Shown here piece after piece: positions 1 through 7,557 of a stretch of 9,976 nucleotides of DNA. The notes beneath the pieces are model-generated. The model saw only the letters and a program-made list of their open reading frames with translations, had not been told where the DNA came from and made no database searches. Within the stretch, counting starts at the first letter, position 1. Each line of letters starts with the position of its first letter. The DNA is from Gemmatimonadota bacterium. Its GTDB lineage: Bacteria; Gemmatimonadota; Gemmatimonadetes; Gemmatimonadales; GWC2-71-9. The position numbers and the translations under genes are program-made. The stretch covers positions 1 to 9,976 of the forward strand of contig QHUE01000120.1 in assembly GCA_003221825.1 (NCBI GenBank), read 5' to 3'.

Positions 1-11
1 AGACCGGATTT

Positions 12-413
12 ATGGGCAAAGAACGACGACTAGAACAAGTGGCTATGGAGAATCTGAGAGACAACATCCCGGCCTTCGCTCCCGGCGACACGGTGCGCGT
101 CATGGTGCGCGTGCGCGAGGGTGAGAAGGAGCGGCTGCAGGCGTTCGAGGGCATCTGCATTGCCCGGCGCGGCGGTGGCATCAACGAGACCTTTACCGTC
201 CGCAAAATTTCGGCGGGCGTGGGTGTCGAGCGCATCTTCCCGCTGCACGCGCCGTTGATTGCCGAGATCGGGTTGCTCCGGAAGGGCCGCGTGCGGCGCG
301 CGAAGCTGTACTTCCTGCGCCGGCTTGCCGGCAAGGCGGCACGGATCCGCGAGAAGCGGGGGATCACAGTCCCGACCGCCGGCACCGCCGAACAGGAGCC
401 GACCCAGACGTGA
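12..413 (+). CDS. rplS: 50S ribosomal protein L19
   Basis: This gene encodes large-subunit ribosomal protein L19, which lies at the interface with the 30S subunit. The 133-residue protein shows the family blocks in order: LRDNIPAFAPGDTVRV (15-30), RLQAFEG (41-47), FTVRKIS (61-67), GVERIFP (71-77) and RRAKLYFLR (95-103), then GKAARIREK. The tail after about residue 118 is a short extension not seen in the minimal family. The ATG at 12 leaves 14 residues before the LRDNIP block, which is usual for L19. Only 11 bases lie upstream and they show no clear ribosome binding site. The frame is open back to base 3, so a start outside the window cannot be excluded. Its stop codon overlaps the GTG start of rnhB, a common rplS-rnhB pairing. 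Confidence 0.96.
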   Translation: MGKERRLEQVAMENLRDNIPAFAPGDTVRVMVRVREGEKERLQAFEGICIARRGGGINETFTVRKISAGVGVERIFPLHAPLIAEIGLLRKGRVRRAKLYFLRRLAGKAARIREKRGITVPTAGTAEQEPTQT

Positions 414-1060
414 GGCACCGCCGCCCGTCGCTGAAACGCGAGGCGGCGTTGTGGTGCGAGGGTCGGAGTATCGTCGCCGGAATCGATGAAGTCGGCCGCG
501 GCCCCCTGGCTGGTCCAGTGGTGGCCGCGGCCGTCGTGTTTCCGGTGGGCGCAAAGCCGATCCGTGGCCTGGACGACTCCAAGGTCCTTACCGCGCTGCA
601 GCGCGAGAAGTTCGCGGTCAAGATCCGGGAGCGCGCCGTCGCGGTCGCCATCGGCGCGGCCAGCGTCCGCGAGATCGACCGGCTGAACATCCGCCGCGCC
701 TCGATCCTCGCCATGGAGCGCGCCCTCCGCAGGCTCGGCGTCGTTCCGGCGCACGTGCTCATCGACGGACTGCCTTGCCCGGAGCTGGGGTGCGAGCACG
801 AGGCCATCGTGGACGGCGACGCCCGCTGCCACTCGATCGCGGCCGCCTCCGTCATCGCCAAGGTCCTGCGCGATTATCTCATGGACCGGCTCGCGGCGCG
901 GCACCCCGGCTATTTCTGGGAAACGAACCGGGGCTACGCGACGCCCGAGCATCTGGACGCGATCCAGCGGCTCGGCCCCACCCGGCATCACCGGTACAGC
1001 TTCGAGCCCGTCGCGCAGACCGAGCTGCTAATGGTTTCGGCTGCGCCGCAGTCCGTTTAG
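410..1060 (+). CDS. rnhB: Ribonuclease HII
   Basis: RNase HII cuts the RNA strand of RNA-DNA hybrids and starts removal of single ribonucleotides misincorporated in DNA, acting in the cytoplasm with a divalent metal. The 216-residue protein has all four catalytic acids: D26 and E27 in GIDEVGRGPLAGP, D119 in HVLIDG, and D137 in VDGDARCHS, spaced 18 residues after D119 as in the E. coli enzyme. It also has LDDSK (54-58), SIAAASVIAKVLRD (142-155) and a C-terminal HHRYSF motif. The start is GTG at 410, overlapping the rplS stop as GTGA, which implies coupled translation. The 3' end overlaps the convergent polX gene by 33 bp. The overlap affects only poorly conserved C-terminal residues of both proteins. 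Confidence 0.96.
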   Translation: MRHRRPSLKREAALWCEGRSIVAGIDEVGRGPLAGPVVAAAVVFPVGAKPIRGLDDSKVLTALQREKFAVKIRERAVAVAIGAASVREIDRLNIRRASILAMERALRRLGVVPAHVLIDGLPCPELGCEHEAIVDGDARCHSIAAASVIAKVLRDYLMDRLAARHPGYFWETNRGYATPEHLDAIQRLGPTRHHRYSFEPVAQTELLMVSAAPQSV

Positions 1061-2752
1061 GAAGTCCGCCGTCGGCTGCGTGTTCAGGATGTCGGCCGCG
1101 GTCAGCCCCGCACGCCGCGCCACCGCGACCGCGAACCGCATGAAGCCCAGCTCCCGCTGGTTGTGCGCGTCGGTCGAGAGCACGAAGCGCACGCCGTGCG
1201 CCTTGGCGGCGGCCGCCAGGGTATCCGGCAAATCCATCCGTTCGCTGCCGTTGATCTCGAGCAGGCACTTCGCGTTGGCCGCCGCCTTCGCCACGACGTC
1301 GAAGTCGAGGGGGTAGGAAGGACGCACCGGCACGATCCGGCCCGTGGGGTGGCCGATCGCATCGACCCACCGGTTCTCGATCGCCCTGAGCAAACGGTCC
1401 GTGAGTTGTCGCTCGCTCTGTTTCAAACCGTAATGAATCGTCGCCACCACGTAGTCGGCTTCCGCGAGCACGTCGTCGGGGAGATCGAGCTTGCCGCTTT
1501 CCAGGATGTCCATTTCGACGCTTTTCAGCACGCGGATGCCGCGCAGCCGGGTGTTGAGGCGGTCGATCTCTTTCCACTGGCCGCGCAGCTCGGCGGGGCT
1601 CTGGCCAGCCATCGACATGCGCGGGGAGTGATCGGTGATCGCGATGTAGGCATAGCCGAGCGCGCGCGCCGCCTCGACCATCTCCCCCAGGGTCGCCTTG
1701 CCGTCGCTCGCGTCGGTGTGCATCTGGAGGTCGCCGCGGATCTCCTCCAGCGTGACGAGGGTGGGGAGCGCGTGCTCCTTCGCCAGGGCGATCTCATTCC
1801 GCCCTTCGCGCAGCTCGGGCGGGATCCAGTCCAAACCGAGGGCGCTGTAGACGTCTAACTCGGTCCGTCCCGCGATCGCCTTCGATCCGCGATACAGCCC
1901 GTACTCGTTCAGCTTCAGCTTCTTGGCCTGCGCGATCTTACGGAGCTCGATGTTGTGCGCTTGCGAGCCGGTGAAGTACTGCATCGCCGCGCCGAACGCG
2001 GCCGGTTCGACGACGCGGAGGTCCACCTGGAGCCCGCTGGTGAGCCGCACGGTCGACCGCGTGTCCCCCTGCGATGCGACCTGGGCGACGTCGCCGAACT
2101 TGCCGAATCGCTGGATCACCGCCGGCGCGTTGGCACAGCTGACCACGATGTCGAGATCGCCGATCGTTTCGCGGCGGCGCCGGAAGCTGCCGGCGACATC
2201 GATGGCGTCGATTCCTCCGCCGGCCTTGAGATACTCCACGATAGCTCGCGCGTACTGCTCGGCCTCGTGCAGCACCATCCGCTGCTGCGTGCCGGCGCCC
2301 GCGCCGGAGACGCCCTCCCGGATCTTCTCGAGCAGCTTGGGCCCGAAGCCCGCCAGCTTGGCGATTTTTCCCTTCTCGAGCGCGTCTTTGAGATCGGCCA
2401 CGCTGTTCACCTTCAGCCGCTCGTGAAACAGCTTGACCCGCTTGGGACCGAGGCCGGGGATGCGCAGCAAGTCGAGGAGCCCCGGCGGGATTTTGGCGGC
2501 GAGCAGCTGGCGTTGGGGCAGGGAGCCGGTCGCGACGAGCGCCGTGATCTCTTTCGCAATGCCGTCGCCGATCCCCGGCAAATCCGTCACGTCGAAACCA
2601 CCGCCCGACACGAGCTCGGCAATCGGGTCGGGGTGATCCGCGACGGTCCGCGCCGCGTTGCGGTACGCGCGCACCTTGAACGGATTGCCCGCCGAGATTT
2701 CCAGCAAGTCGGCGACGTCGCTGAGGAGGCGGGCGATTTCGGCGTTCTGCAT
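1028..2752 (-). CDS. polX: DNA polymerase/3'-5' exonuclease PolX
   Basis: This is a family X DNA polymerase fused to a PHP phosphoesterase, a bacterial gap-filling and end-processing enzyme of base excision repair. From the ATG at 2752 the protein has 574 residues, close to B. subtilis PolX. The N-terminal 8-kDa-like domain (1-80) and helix-hairpin-helix segments (LPGIGDGIA about 58-66, IPGLGPKRV about 98-106, GFGPKLLEKI about 135-144) precede the nucleotidyltransferase core. That core has GSFRRRRETIGDLDIV (188-203) with D199 and D201, and the third Asp at D244 (VDLRV). The PHP domain (about 340-574) has H345 and D347 in DLQMHTD, H375 (TDH), E413, H440 (TIH), H468 (GHP), and D528/H530 (TDAH). 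The usual first PHP His is Gln343, a substitution I believe is common in PolX. The frame stays open to 2917, but family similarity begins at MQNAEIARLL, so I chose 2752. No strong ribosome binding site precedes it. Confidence 0.95.
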   Translation of the reverse strand: MQNAEIARLLSDVADLLEISAGNPFKVRAYRNAARTVADHPDPIAELVSGGGFDVTDLPGIGDGIAKEITALVATGSLPQRQLLAAKIPPGLLDLLRIPGLGPKRVKLFHERLKVNSVADLKDALEKGKIAKLAGFGPKLLEKIREGVSGAGAGTQQRMVLHEAEQYARAIVEYLKAGGGIDAIDVAGSFRRRRETIGDLDIVVSCANAPAVIQRFGKFGDVAQVASQGDTRSTVRLTSGLQVDLRVVEPAAFGAAMQYFTGSQAHNIELRKIAQAKKLKLNEYGLYRGSKAIAGRTELDVYSALGLDWIPPELREGRNEIALAKEHALPTLVTLEEIRGDLQMHTDASDGKATLGEMVEAARALGYAYIAITDHSPRMSMAGQSPAELRGQWKEIDRLNTRLRGIRVLKSVEMDILESGKLDLPDDVLAEADYVVATIHYGLKQSERQLTDRLLRAIENRWVDAIGHPTGRIVPVRPSYPLDFDVVAKAAANAKCLLEINGSERMDLPDTLAAAAKAHGVRFVLSTDAHNQRELGFMRFAVAVARRAGLTAADILNTQPTADFLNGLRRSRNH

Positions 2753-2769
2753 CGCCTGAAAACTAAGCC

Positions 2770-2798
2770 TTGCGGACGTTCGCGACGGGTGATACGCT
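2770..2798 (+). promoter_or_regulatory. Candidate sigma-70-type promoter for the TonB-dependent receptor
   Basis: The 89-bp gap between the divergent polX and receptor genes holds TTGCGG (2770-2775), a 17-bp spacer, and TACGCT (2793-2798). Each hexamer matches the sigma-70 consensus at only three positions, so the call rests mainly on exact spacing and on location about 40 bp before the receptor start. No clear counterpart for polX was found on the other strand. Confidence 0.3.
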
Positions 2799-2841
2799 AG
2801 CCGTCCCGAAACATCCTTCCCAACCCGTCGGAGGCAGAGGC

Positions 2842-5268
2842 ATGGTGCGCAAGCTCCTCGGGCCGGTCGTATTGGCTCTCGCAATCCCCGTTTTGCTGGC
2901 TGCACAATCGCAGGCAACGACCGGCGTCATCCGCGGCACGGTGACCGATCCGTCGGGGACTGCCGTCGCCGGCGCGTCGGTGGTCCTGCACGAGGCACAG
3001 ACCGGTTTCCAGCGCCAGGTCGTGACCAATGAGCGCGGCATTTTCATCGCCCCCCTCATGCCGCTCGGGACGTATGACGTCACGGCCCGCGCCGTCGGCT
3101 TCAGCGAGACCCGGCGCTCTGGCGTCCGGCTGGGCGTCGGTGAAACGGTGAATCTGACGCTGCCGCTGGCGGCGGTACAGCTCCAGGCGGTGGTGGTCGA
3201 GGCCACGCAGCCCGTCGTCGAGGCGACGAAGATCGAAAACTCGACGCGCTTACCGGATGCCGCGGTCTCGCGCCTGCCGAACAACGGGCGCAACTATCTG
3301 AATCTGACGCTGCTGACGCCGAACGTGGCCATCGTGCAGGGCCCGGACGGCGACGAGCTGTCGATCGGGGGCCAGAAGGGGATTCACAACAACGTTTCGG
3401 TGGATGGCGCGGACTTCAACAATCCGTTCTTCGGCGAGCAGCGCGGGGGCCAGCGGCCGCCGTTCACGTTCAATCTCGACGCGGTGCAGGAGATCGTCGT
3501 GACGTCGTCGGGCGCGAATGCCGAGTTCGGCCGGTCGTCGGGTGGCTTCGTGAACGTCGTGACCAAGTCAGGCACCAATCAGCTCCACGGCTCGCTGCAC
3601 TATTATGGAAAGGACGGCGCGCTGTCGGGCGTCGCGCACCACGGTACCGAGAGCCTCGCGCCCGATTTCACTCAGCACCAGTTCGGCTTCACAGTCGGCG
3701 GGCCGATCAAGCACGATCGTGCGTTCTTCTTCCTCGCTTACGATCAACAGATCTATAACGACACCAAGCAAACCGATCCGAACCGAATCGATCCGTTACT
3801 GCGCGCCTGGATGGACACGGCCTACGGTGGCGCCTTGCGGGGCGACTACGGGCCAATCGAGCGCACCAATAACGCGCGCGTGTTGCTCGCCAAGTTCGAT
3901 TTCAATCTGTCCGATCGGCATCATGCCTCGTTGAAGTACAACTACACCTGGTCGGAGCAGCGGAACGGGACATTCGATTATGATCACTGGGCGAGGAGCT
4001 CCAACGGGCTCGAGCAGGATCACTCGAACGCCATCAACGGCAGTCTGATGTCGTATCTGAAGCCCAACCTCGCCAACGAATTCCGGTTCCAGTATTCTCG
4101 CGAGGATCGCCCGCGGCCATACGACGGTCCGCGGAGTGCGGCACTCGGCACCAACCGGGTGGATGCCGGACCGCGGCCGTTCCCCGACGTCGCGATGGAT
4201 TTCGCGAACGGATATCGATTCGGCATGCCCTTCTTCCTACCCATTGCGTATTACGACACGCGCATGCAGCTGCTGGACAATATGTCGATCGCCCGTGGCG
4301 ACCACTTCTTCAAGGCGGGCTTCGAGTATAACAAAGTGCATTCTATTCAGACGTTTGTCGGGTTCGCAAACTCCCGCTACATCTTCGCGTCCGTGCCGGC
4401 CTTCCTGGCCTTCCAGGACTCGGGCGACACCGGGGGGTTGTTGCTGTTCCTCCAGCAAGCGGGCGTGGGCCGCTCCGTGAGTGCGGCGGGGACGCAGAAC
4501 ATCCCGCAGACCGAATACGCCGCGTATATCCAGGACACCTGGAAGCCGAGCCCCAAGTGGACGTTCAACTACGGCCTCCGGTGGGAAGCGCAAATCGAGC
4601 CCGACCCAATCACTCCGCCCTCGCAGGTCTTTTTCGCGCCATTCATCGGCCAAAGCACGTTTCCGTCGGATGGCACGATCCCGTCGGACAAGAAGATGTG
4701 GCAGCCGCGGTTCGGATTTGCCTTTGATCCGCGGGCCGACGGCCAGCGAGTGATTCGGGGTAGCGCAGGCCTATACTATGCGCGCATTCCGGGACTCAAC
4801 CTCGCGTCCACGCGCAGCACCAACGGCTCGGTCGGCATGACGTACTCCAACTTCAACAGCGTCGTACCGCCCCTGAATAGCCAGCTGCCTGATAACGTCG
4901 CGCCCAGCGCCGTGAATCACCCCGATGTATTCGTGTTCGCGCAGAACTTCCAGAACCCGCGCACGTTCAGCGCCAGTATCGGATACGAATGGCAGGTGGG
5001 CAACGATCTCGGCGCATCAATCAGTTTTGAGCACGCCCGGACCGACCACTTGACTCGGTTCATCAACCGCAATGACGCCGCGTTCGGCAGTCCGTGGATC
5101 ACGGGACTTCCCGACGACACAGGTGGGACGACCAACGGAATCTTTACGCTGACGACTGTCGAGTCGAGCGCCACAATCTCGCGCCTGAGTACAACTGGAG
5201 CGACCGCGATCAGCGCCATCGGTTCAACGGCTGGATGCTCGTCCACATCGGTGGCGGCCTGTTCTTGA
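2842..5268 (+). CDS. TonB-dependent receptor, Oar-like, truncated by a frame change
   Basis: This encodes an outer-membrane receptor of the carboxypeptidase-regulatory-like/plug/barrel type, which imports a large substrate using TonB energy; the substrate is not recognisable. The ATG at 2842 has a good ribosome binding site, GGAGG at 2830-2834. A signal peptide follows (MVRKLLGPVVLALAIPVLLA, residues 1-20, cleavage near AQSQA). The regulatory-like domain spans about 28-110 (GVIRGTVTDPSG, then GIFIAPLMPLGTYDV). The plug spans about 115-245, with SVDGADFNNPF and GGFVNVVTKSGTN. The barrel begins near 250. The in-frame product is 808 residues and lacks its last strands: after TLTTVESSA (codons ending at 5172) the frame reads low-complexity residues to a TGA at 5266-5268, while the expected barrel end continues in another frame to 5642. 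It is therefore either a real pseudogene or an assembly error. Confidence 0.9.
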   Translation: MVRKLLGPVVLALAIPVLLAAQSQATTGVIRGTVTDPSGTAVAGASVVLHEAQTGFQRQVVTNERGIFIAPLMPLGTYDVTARAVGFSETRRSGVRLGVGETVNLTLPLAAVQLQAVVVEATQPVVEATKIENSTRLPDAAVSRLPNNGRNYLNLTLLTPNVAIVQGPDGDELSIGGQKGIHNNVSVDGADFNNPFFGEQRGGQRPPFTFNLDAVQEIVVTSSGANAEFGRSSGGFVNVVTKSGTNQLHGSLHYYGKDGALSGVAHHGTESLAPDFTQHQFGFTVGGPIKHDRAFFFLAYDQQIYNDTKQTDPNRIDPLLRAWMDTAYGGALRGDYGPIERTNNARVLLAKFDFNLSDRHHASLKYNYTWSEQRNGTFDYDHWARSSNGLEQDHSNAINGSLMSYLKPNLANEFRFQYSREDRPRPYDGPRSAALGTNRVDAGPRPFPDVAMDFANGYRFGMPFFLPIAYYDTRMQLLDNMSIARGDHFFKAGFEYNKVHSIQTFVGFANSRYIFASVPAFLAFQDSGDTGGLLLFLQQAGVGRSVSAAGTQNIPQTEYAAYIQDTWKPSPKWTFNYGLRWEAQIEPDPITPPSQVFFAPFIGQSTFPSDGTIPSDKKMWQPRFGFAFDPRADGQRVIRGSAGLYYARIPGLNLASTRSTNGSVGMTYSNFNSVVPPLNSQLPDNVAPSAVNHPDVFVFAQNFQNPRTFSASIGYEWQVGNDLGASISFEHARTDHLTRFINRNDAAFGSPWITGLPDDTGGTTNGIFTLTTVESSATISRLSTTGATAISAIGSTAGCSSTSVAACS

Positions 5269-5642
5269 ACAATCGCGTCAGCATCTACTCTGCGCAGCCC
5301 ACGTCGGAAAAATGTGGAGCCGGCAACAAAGGCACCGGGCAGCGCGCCGCGAGTCCCGCGGACCGGATTTGCTACAATGGCGCTGTACCGACCGGTGTGA
5401 TTCTCCCGCGCAACACGCTGCGCAAAGACAACAGCTACTTCTCGTGGGATATCGGATTGACGTGGCCGTTCAAAGTGGGCAACGGCCGGCTCGAGCTGAT
5501 TGCGCAGATGTTCAACGTCCTCGGCTCGGAGAATTTCCGAGATCCGGCGACGGGCAGCCCGCTCTTCAACTTCGACGGCACGTTCCGCGGTGGCTTAGGG
5601 GATCCGCAGCAGACGCAGATCGGGATGCACTGGGTCTTCTAG
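5172..5642 (+). pseudogene. Displaced C-terminal barrel segment of the TonB-dependent receptor
   Basis: From about 5172 the frame shifted relative to the upstream receptor encodes HNLAPEYNWSDRDQRHRFNG and about 135 further residues, ending in IGMHWVF and a TAG at 5640-5642. The SDRDQRHRF motif, the later FNVLGSENFRDP motif and a C-terminal aromatic residue are typical of the last strands of Oar-like receptors, and the terminal Phe fits the outer-membrane assembly signal. The earliest ATG in this frame is at 5094, but the residues before 5172 look like noise; an internal ATG lies at 5235. It has no signal peptide and could not be an independent outer-membrane protein. I read it as the 3' part of the 2842 gene. 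Confidence 0.8.
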
Positions 5643-5646
5643 AACA

Positions 5647-5734
5647 GACGGTAAAAGACGGTAGCGGACGGTAAGGGACGGTAAGGGTCAAACCCCTACC
5701 GTCCTTTTACCGTCTCTTACCGTCCCTTACCGTC
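5647..5734. repeat. Inverted array of 10-bp GACGGTA repeats
   Basis: Four units begin with GACGGTA at 5647, 5657, 5667 and 5677, a period of exactly 10 bp. After a short spacer around 5688-5696, four complementary TACCGTC units end at 5703, 5714, 5724 and 5734 (periods 11, 10, 10). The array fills nearly all the space between two convergent stop codons (5642 and 5737). The two arms can pair over most of their length in one register. Confidence 0.9.
5676..5704. terminator. Possible bidirectional terminator hairpin at the array centre
   Basis: At the centre of the array, bases 5676-5687 (GGACGGTAAGGG) can pair with 5693-5704 (CCCCTACCGTCC) with one mismatch and a five-base TCAAA loop, and the stem can extend through the outer repeat units. 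Lying between two convergent genes, it could stop transcription from both sides. A clear U-run is missing, so the call is positional. Confidence 0.45.
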
Positions 5735-5736
5735 GG

Positions 5737-6564
5737 TTACTTGACCGCGACCTGCTGCACCATCCCATGCACAAAGTGCGGCTTCCCATCCTTGGCGTCG
5801 GGCACGTAGCAGTTCAACAGATAGTTGCCGGGCTTCAGGGTAATCGTCAGCCAACCAACCTTGCCTTTATCAGGCCCTGTGAAACCACCGGCCGGCTCTG
5901 CCGGGGGCGTGCCTCGCATCCCGCCTTCCATCCATTTCTGCCAATCCGCCAGCGTCTTCCCGGGGGCGAGCCGTTCGATCGTGAGCTCGTGGAGCTGCGG
6001 CCCGCTGTTCTCCACGCGGATCGTGTGCGTGCCCGCCGTCAGCGGTGTCGAGAGCGCGAAGGCATAGTCGGACAGCGTCGCTGTCACATCCGACTTCGGT
6101 TCCGCCGCCAGGGCGGCTCCCGCCGGCGCCGGCGTCACGACGAGGCGTCGATACATGCCCTTCTGCACGTGAGGCTTGCCATCCAGGCTGGGAATGAAAC
6201 AGAGAATCAAGTAGTTGCCGGGTGCCATCGTGACCGTAACGACCGAGCTGTCGCCGCTGCTCACCACGCCGGCGCCGCCGGGGACGGTCAACCAGTCGGG
6301 GAGCGGGCCTTCCTTGAGCATCGCGGCTTCGAGCTCGGCGAACGTTTTTCCGGCTCCGCCCGCGACGACCGCTTGATGCGGCTCACGCCCCGGATTGATC
6401 ATTCGGAACGTCGTCAGTCCCGCCGGAATCGTATCGGGTGCACCGAACGCGTAGTCGGTCGCCGTGATGGTGACGACATTGGCAGCCGGTGCGGCGGGAG
6501 GTTTGGCAGGACTGCAGGCGGCGACGATTGCGAGCAGGGACAGCAGCGGGCGCCATTGGGTCAC
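5737..6564 (-). CDS. Lipoprotein with two tandem cupredoxin domains
   Basis: This is a probable membrane-anchored copper protein facing the periplasm. The 275-residue protein begins with a lipoprotein signal (LLSLLAIVAAC, lipobox VAAC with Cys17) and a Pro/Ala linker. Two homologous domains follow, at about 31-145 and 160-275, each opening with a TDYAF or SDYAF strand and containing a P/A-GNYL(I/L)-x-C strand. Each keeps a type-1 copper set: H63, C122, H132, M137 in the first and H192, C252, H263, M268 in the second (C-x9-H-x4-M and C-x10-H-x4-M). The start is GTG at 6564 overlapping the methyltransferase TGA as GTGA, with GGAG a few bases upstream. The frame is open to 6873 but that extension lies inside the upstream gene. 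The function is probably electron transfer or copper handling; no partner is visible. Confidence 0.82.
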   Translation of the reverse strand: MTQWRPLLSLLAIVAACSPAKPPAAPAANVVTITATDYAFGAPDTIPAGLTTFRMINPGREPHQAVVAGGAGKTFAELEAAMLKEGPLPDWLTVPGGAGVVSSGDSSVVTVTMAPGNYLILCFIPSLDGKPHVQKGMYRRLVVTPAPAGAALAAEPKSDVTATLSDYAFALSTPLTAGTHTIRVENSGPQLHELTIERLAPGKTLADWQKWMEGGMRGTPPAEPAGGFTGPDKGKVGWLTITLKPGNYLLNCYVPDAKDGKPHFVHGMVQQVAVK

Positions 6565-7442
6565 GAACCGTCTCCGAAGGTTGATGTTTTGAACAAGACA
6601 ACGCCCGAGAAGCGTTTGAACTCCGCACGCCGTTTTTTCGACGCGAATAGTCCCAGCAGTCTCCACACCCACGACATCTTCGGCGCGCGGCGCAGCCGCA
6701 CCGCTGCATCGAAAATCGCGTGATATTCCGCCTCGCCCCATCCCGCCGGAGCGAAGAACGCCGTTCCCTCCTCGGGGAAAAAGAGCATCGGTGCGTTTCC
6801 GGCGCGCAGCTGTTTGCCCCACGTGCGACTGAGGAACTGCTGGAGCGCCGGCGAGCCGAGGTCGATCAGCCACCAGCGAAACGCCGGCTGGGCCGCGAGA
6901 TCTTTGGCGAGCGATGTGACATCGTCGGGCTTGAGATAGACAAGCAGCCCCTCCGCAATCACCAGCGCGCGCTTCGCCTGGGCGCCGACGCGTTGGAACA
7001 GCGAACGCCGTGTCGCCTGATCGGTGAGGTCGGCGCGCACGAATTCGACCCGGCAGCGCGGCTGCTCGCCGGCGAGCGCCGCTTCCTTATACGAGAGGAT
7101 GCCCTCGAGGTCCACGTCGATCCAGTGAAGGTCGCGGGGGAGATCGAGACGGTAGGCGCGCGCATCGAGACCGGCGGCCAGGTTGAGGACTGTGTCCACG
7201 CCCTGTTCGGTGACCAGACGCATAACGATTTCGTCCATCACCGCCGTGCGCACGATCATCGGCCAGGCCCATCTTCGGCCTTGAGGCATGGACGCCAGTA
7301 TCTGCTCGCCCGCTGGCCCGGCGAGCCGTCGCGCGTAGGGATCGCGGAACAGAGCGTCAGGGCGTTCGCTCTCTATGGCCCGGTACATGGCGACCCAGCG
7401 GGCAGTGTCGGAGACGCTAGTGATGGGGCTGGACGACGACAT
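6561..7442 (-). CDS. Class I SAM-dependent methyltransferase, LCM/TIGR00027 type
   Basis: This is a cytoplasmic methyltransferase of the leucine carboxyl methyltransferase-like group common in mycobacteria and Gemmatimonadota; the substrate is unknown. The 293-residue protein has the family N-terminus SDTARWVAMYRAIESERPDA (11-30) and LFRDPYARRLAG (31-42). It then has the SAM-binding motif VDTVLNLAAGLDARAYRL (82-99), acidic WIDVDLE (107-113), FVRADLTD (134-141) and IAEGLLVYLKPDDV (162-175). The length is normal for the family. No ribosome binding site precedes the ATG at 7442, which may indicate a leaderless transcript. It is the first gene of a two-gene unit with the cupredoxin lipoprotein, coupled by a GTGA overlap. 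An array of 14-bp repeats ends 15 bp upstream of the start codon. Confidence 0.88.
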   Translation of the reverse strand: MSSSSPITSVSDTARWVAMYRAIESERPDALFRDPYARRLAGPAGEQILASMPQGRRWAWPMIVRTAVMDEIVMRLVTEQGVDTVLNLAAGLDARAYRLDLPRDLHWIDVDLEGILSYKEAALAGEQPRCRVEFVRADLTDQATRRSLFQRVGAQAKRALVIAEGLLVYLKPDDVTSLAKDLAAQPAFRWWLIDLGSPALQQFLSRTWGKQLRAGNAPMLFFPEEGTAFFAPAGWGEAEYHAIFDAAVRLRRAPKMSWVWRLLGLFASKKRRAEFKRFSGVVLFKTSTFGDGS

Positions 7443-7448
7443 GGCTGG

Positions 7449-7478
7449 AAGGTAGCGACGTCAAAAGAACGGCGTCAA
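7449..7478 (-). promoter_or_regulatory. Candidate promoter for the methyltransferase inside the repeat array
   Basis: Read on the minus strand, a repeat unit gives TTGACG (7478-7473), five of six bases of the -35 consensus. It is followed by an 18-bp spacer and TACCTT (7454-7449) as a weak -10. Transcription would start very near the ATG at 7442, in line with the lack of a ribosome binding site. Several other repeat units give the same TTGACG hexamer at wrong spacing. Confidence 0.3.
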
Positions 7479-7546
7479 ATGAGAGACGTCAATTGAAAGA
7501 CGTCAATTGAACGACGTCGAAAGAGACGTCAAATAGAAAACGTGAC
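7457..7546. repeat. Tandem array of ~14-bp GACGTCAAA repeats, left flank
   Basis: Six units start at 7457, 7471, 7485, 7499, 7513 and 7525, with lengths 14, 14, 14, 14, 12 and 16, then a decayed AACGTGAC remnant. Examples are GACGTCAAAAGAAC, GGCGTCAAATGAGA and GACGTCAATTGAAA. The array fills the space between the stop of the four-helix-bundle gene (7558) and the start of the methyltransferase (7442). Confidence 0.9.
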
Positions 7547-7557
7547 AGACTGCGTAA

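Noticed and set aside
1163..2800. Long plus-strand ORFs (231 aa from 1163, 281 aa from 1955)
   Set aside because: They lie wholly or mostly antisense to polX, which has a full set of catalytic residues. Their composition is that of a GC-rich shadow frame.
2770..2841. Receptor start at an ATG at 2770
   Set aside because: The ATG at 2842 has a strong ribosome binding site and begins a clean signal peptide; the extension would mask it.
2753..2917. N-terminal extension of polX to an ATG at 2917
   Set aside because: It would cross the divergent promoter region and the receptor start, and the extra 55 residues do not resemble PolX.
6565..6873. N-terminal extension of the cupredoxin lipoprotein to an ATG at 6873
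   Set aside because: It lies inside the methyltransferase gene on the same strand and would bury the lipoprotein signal that begins at the GTG at 6564.
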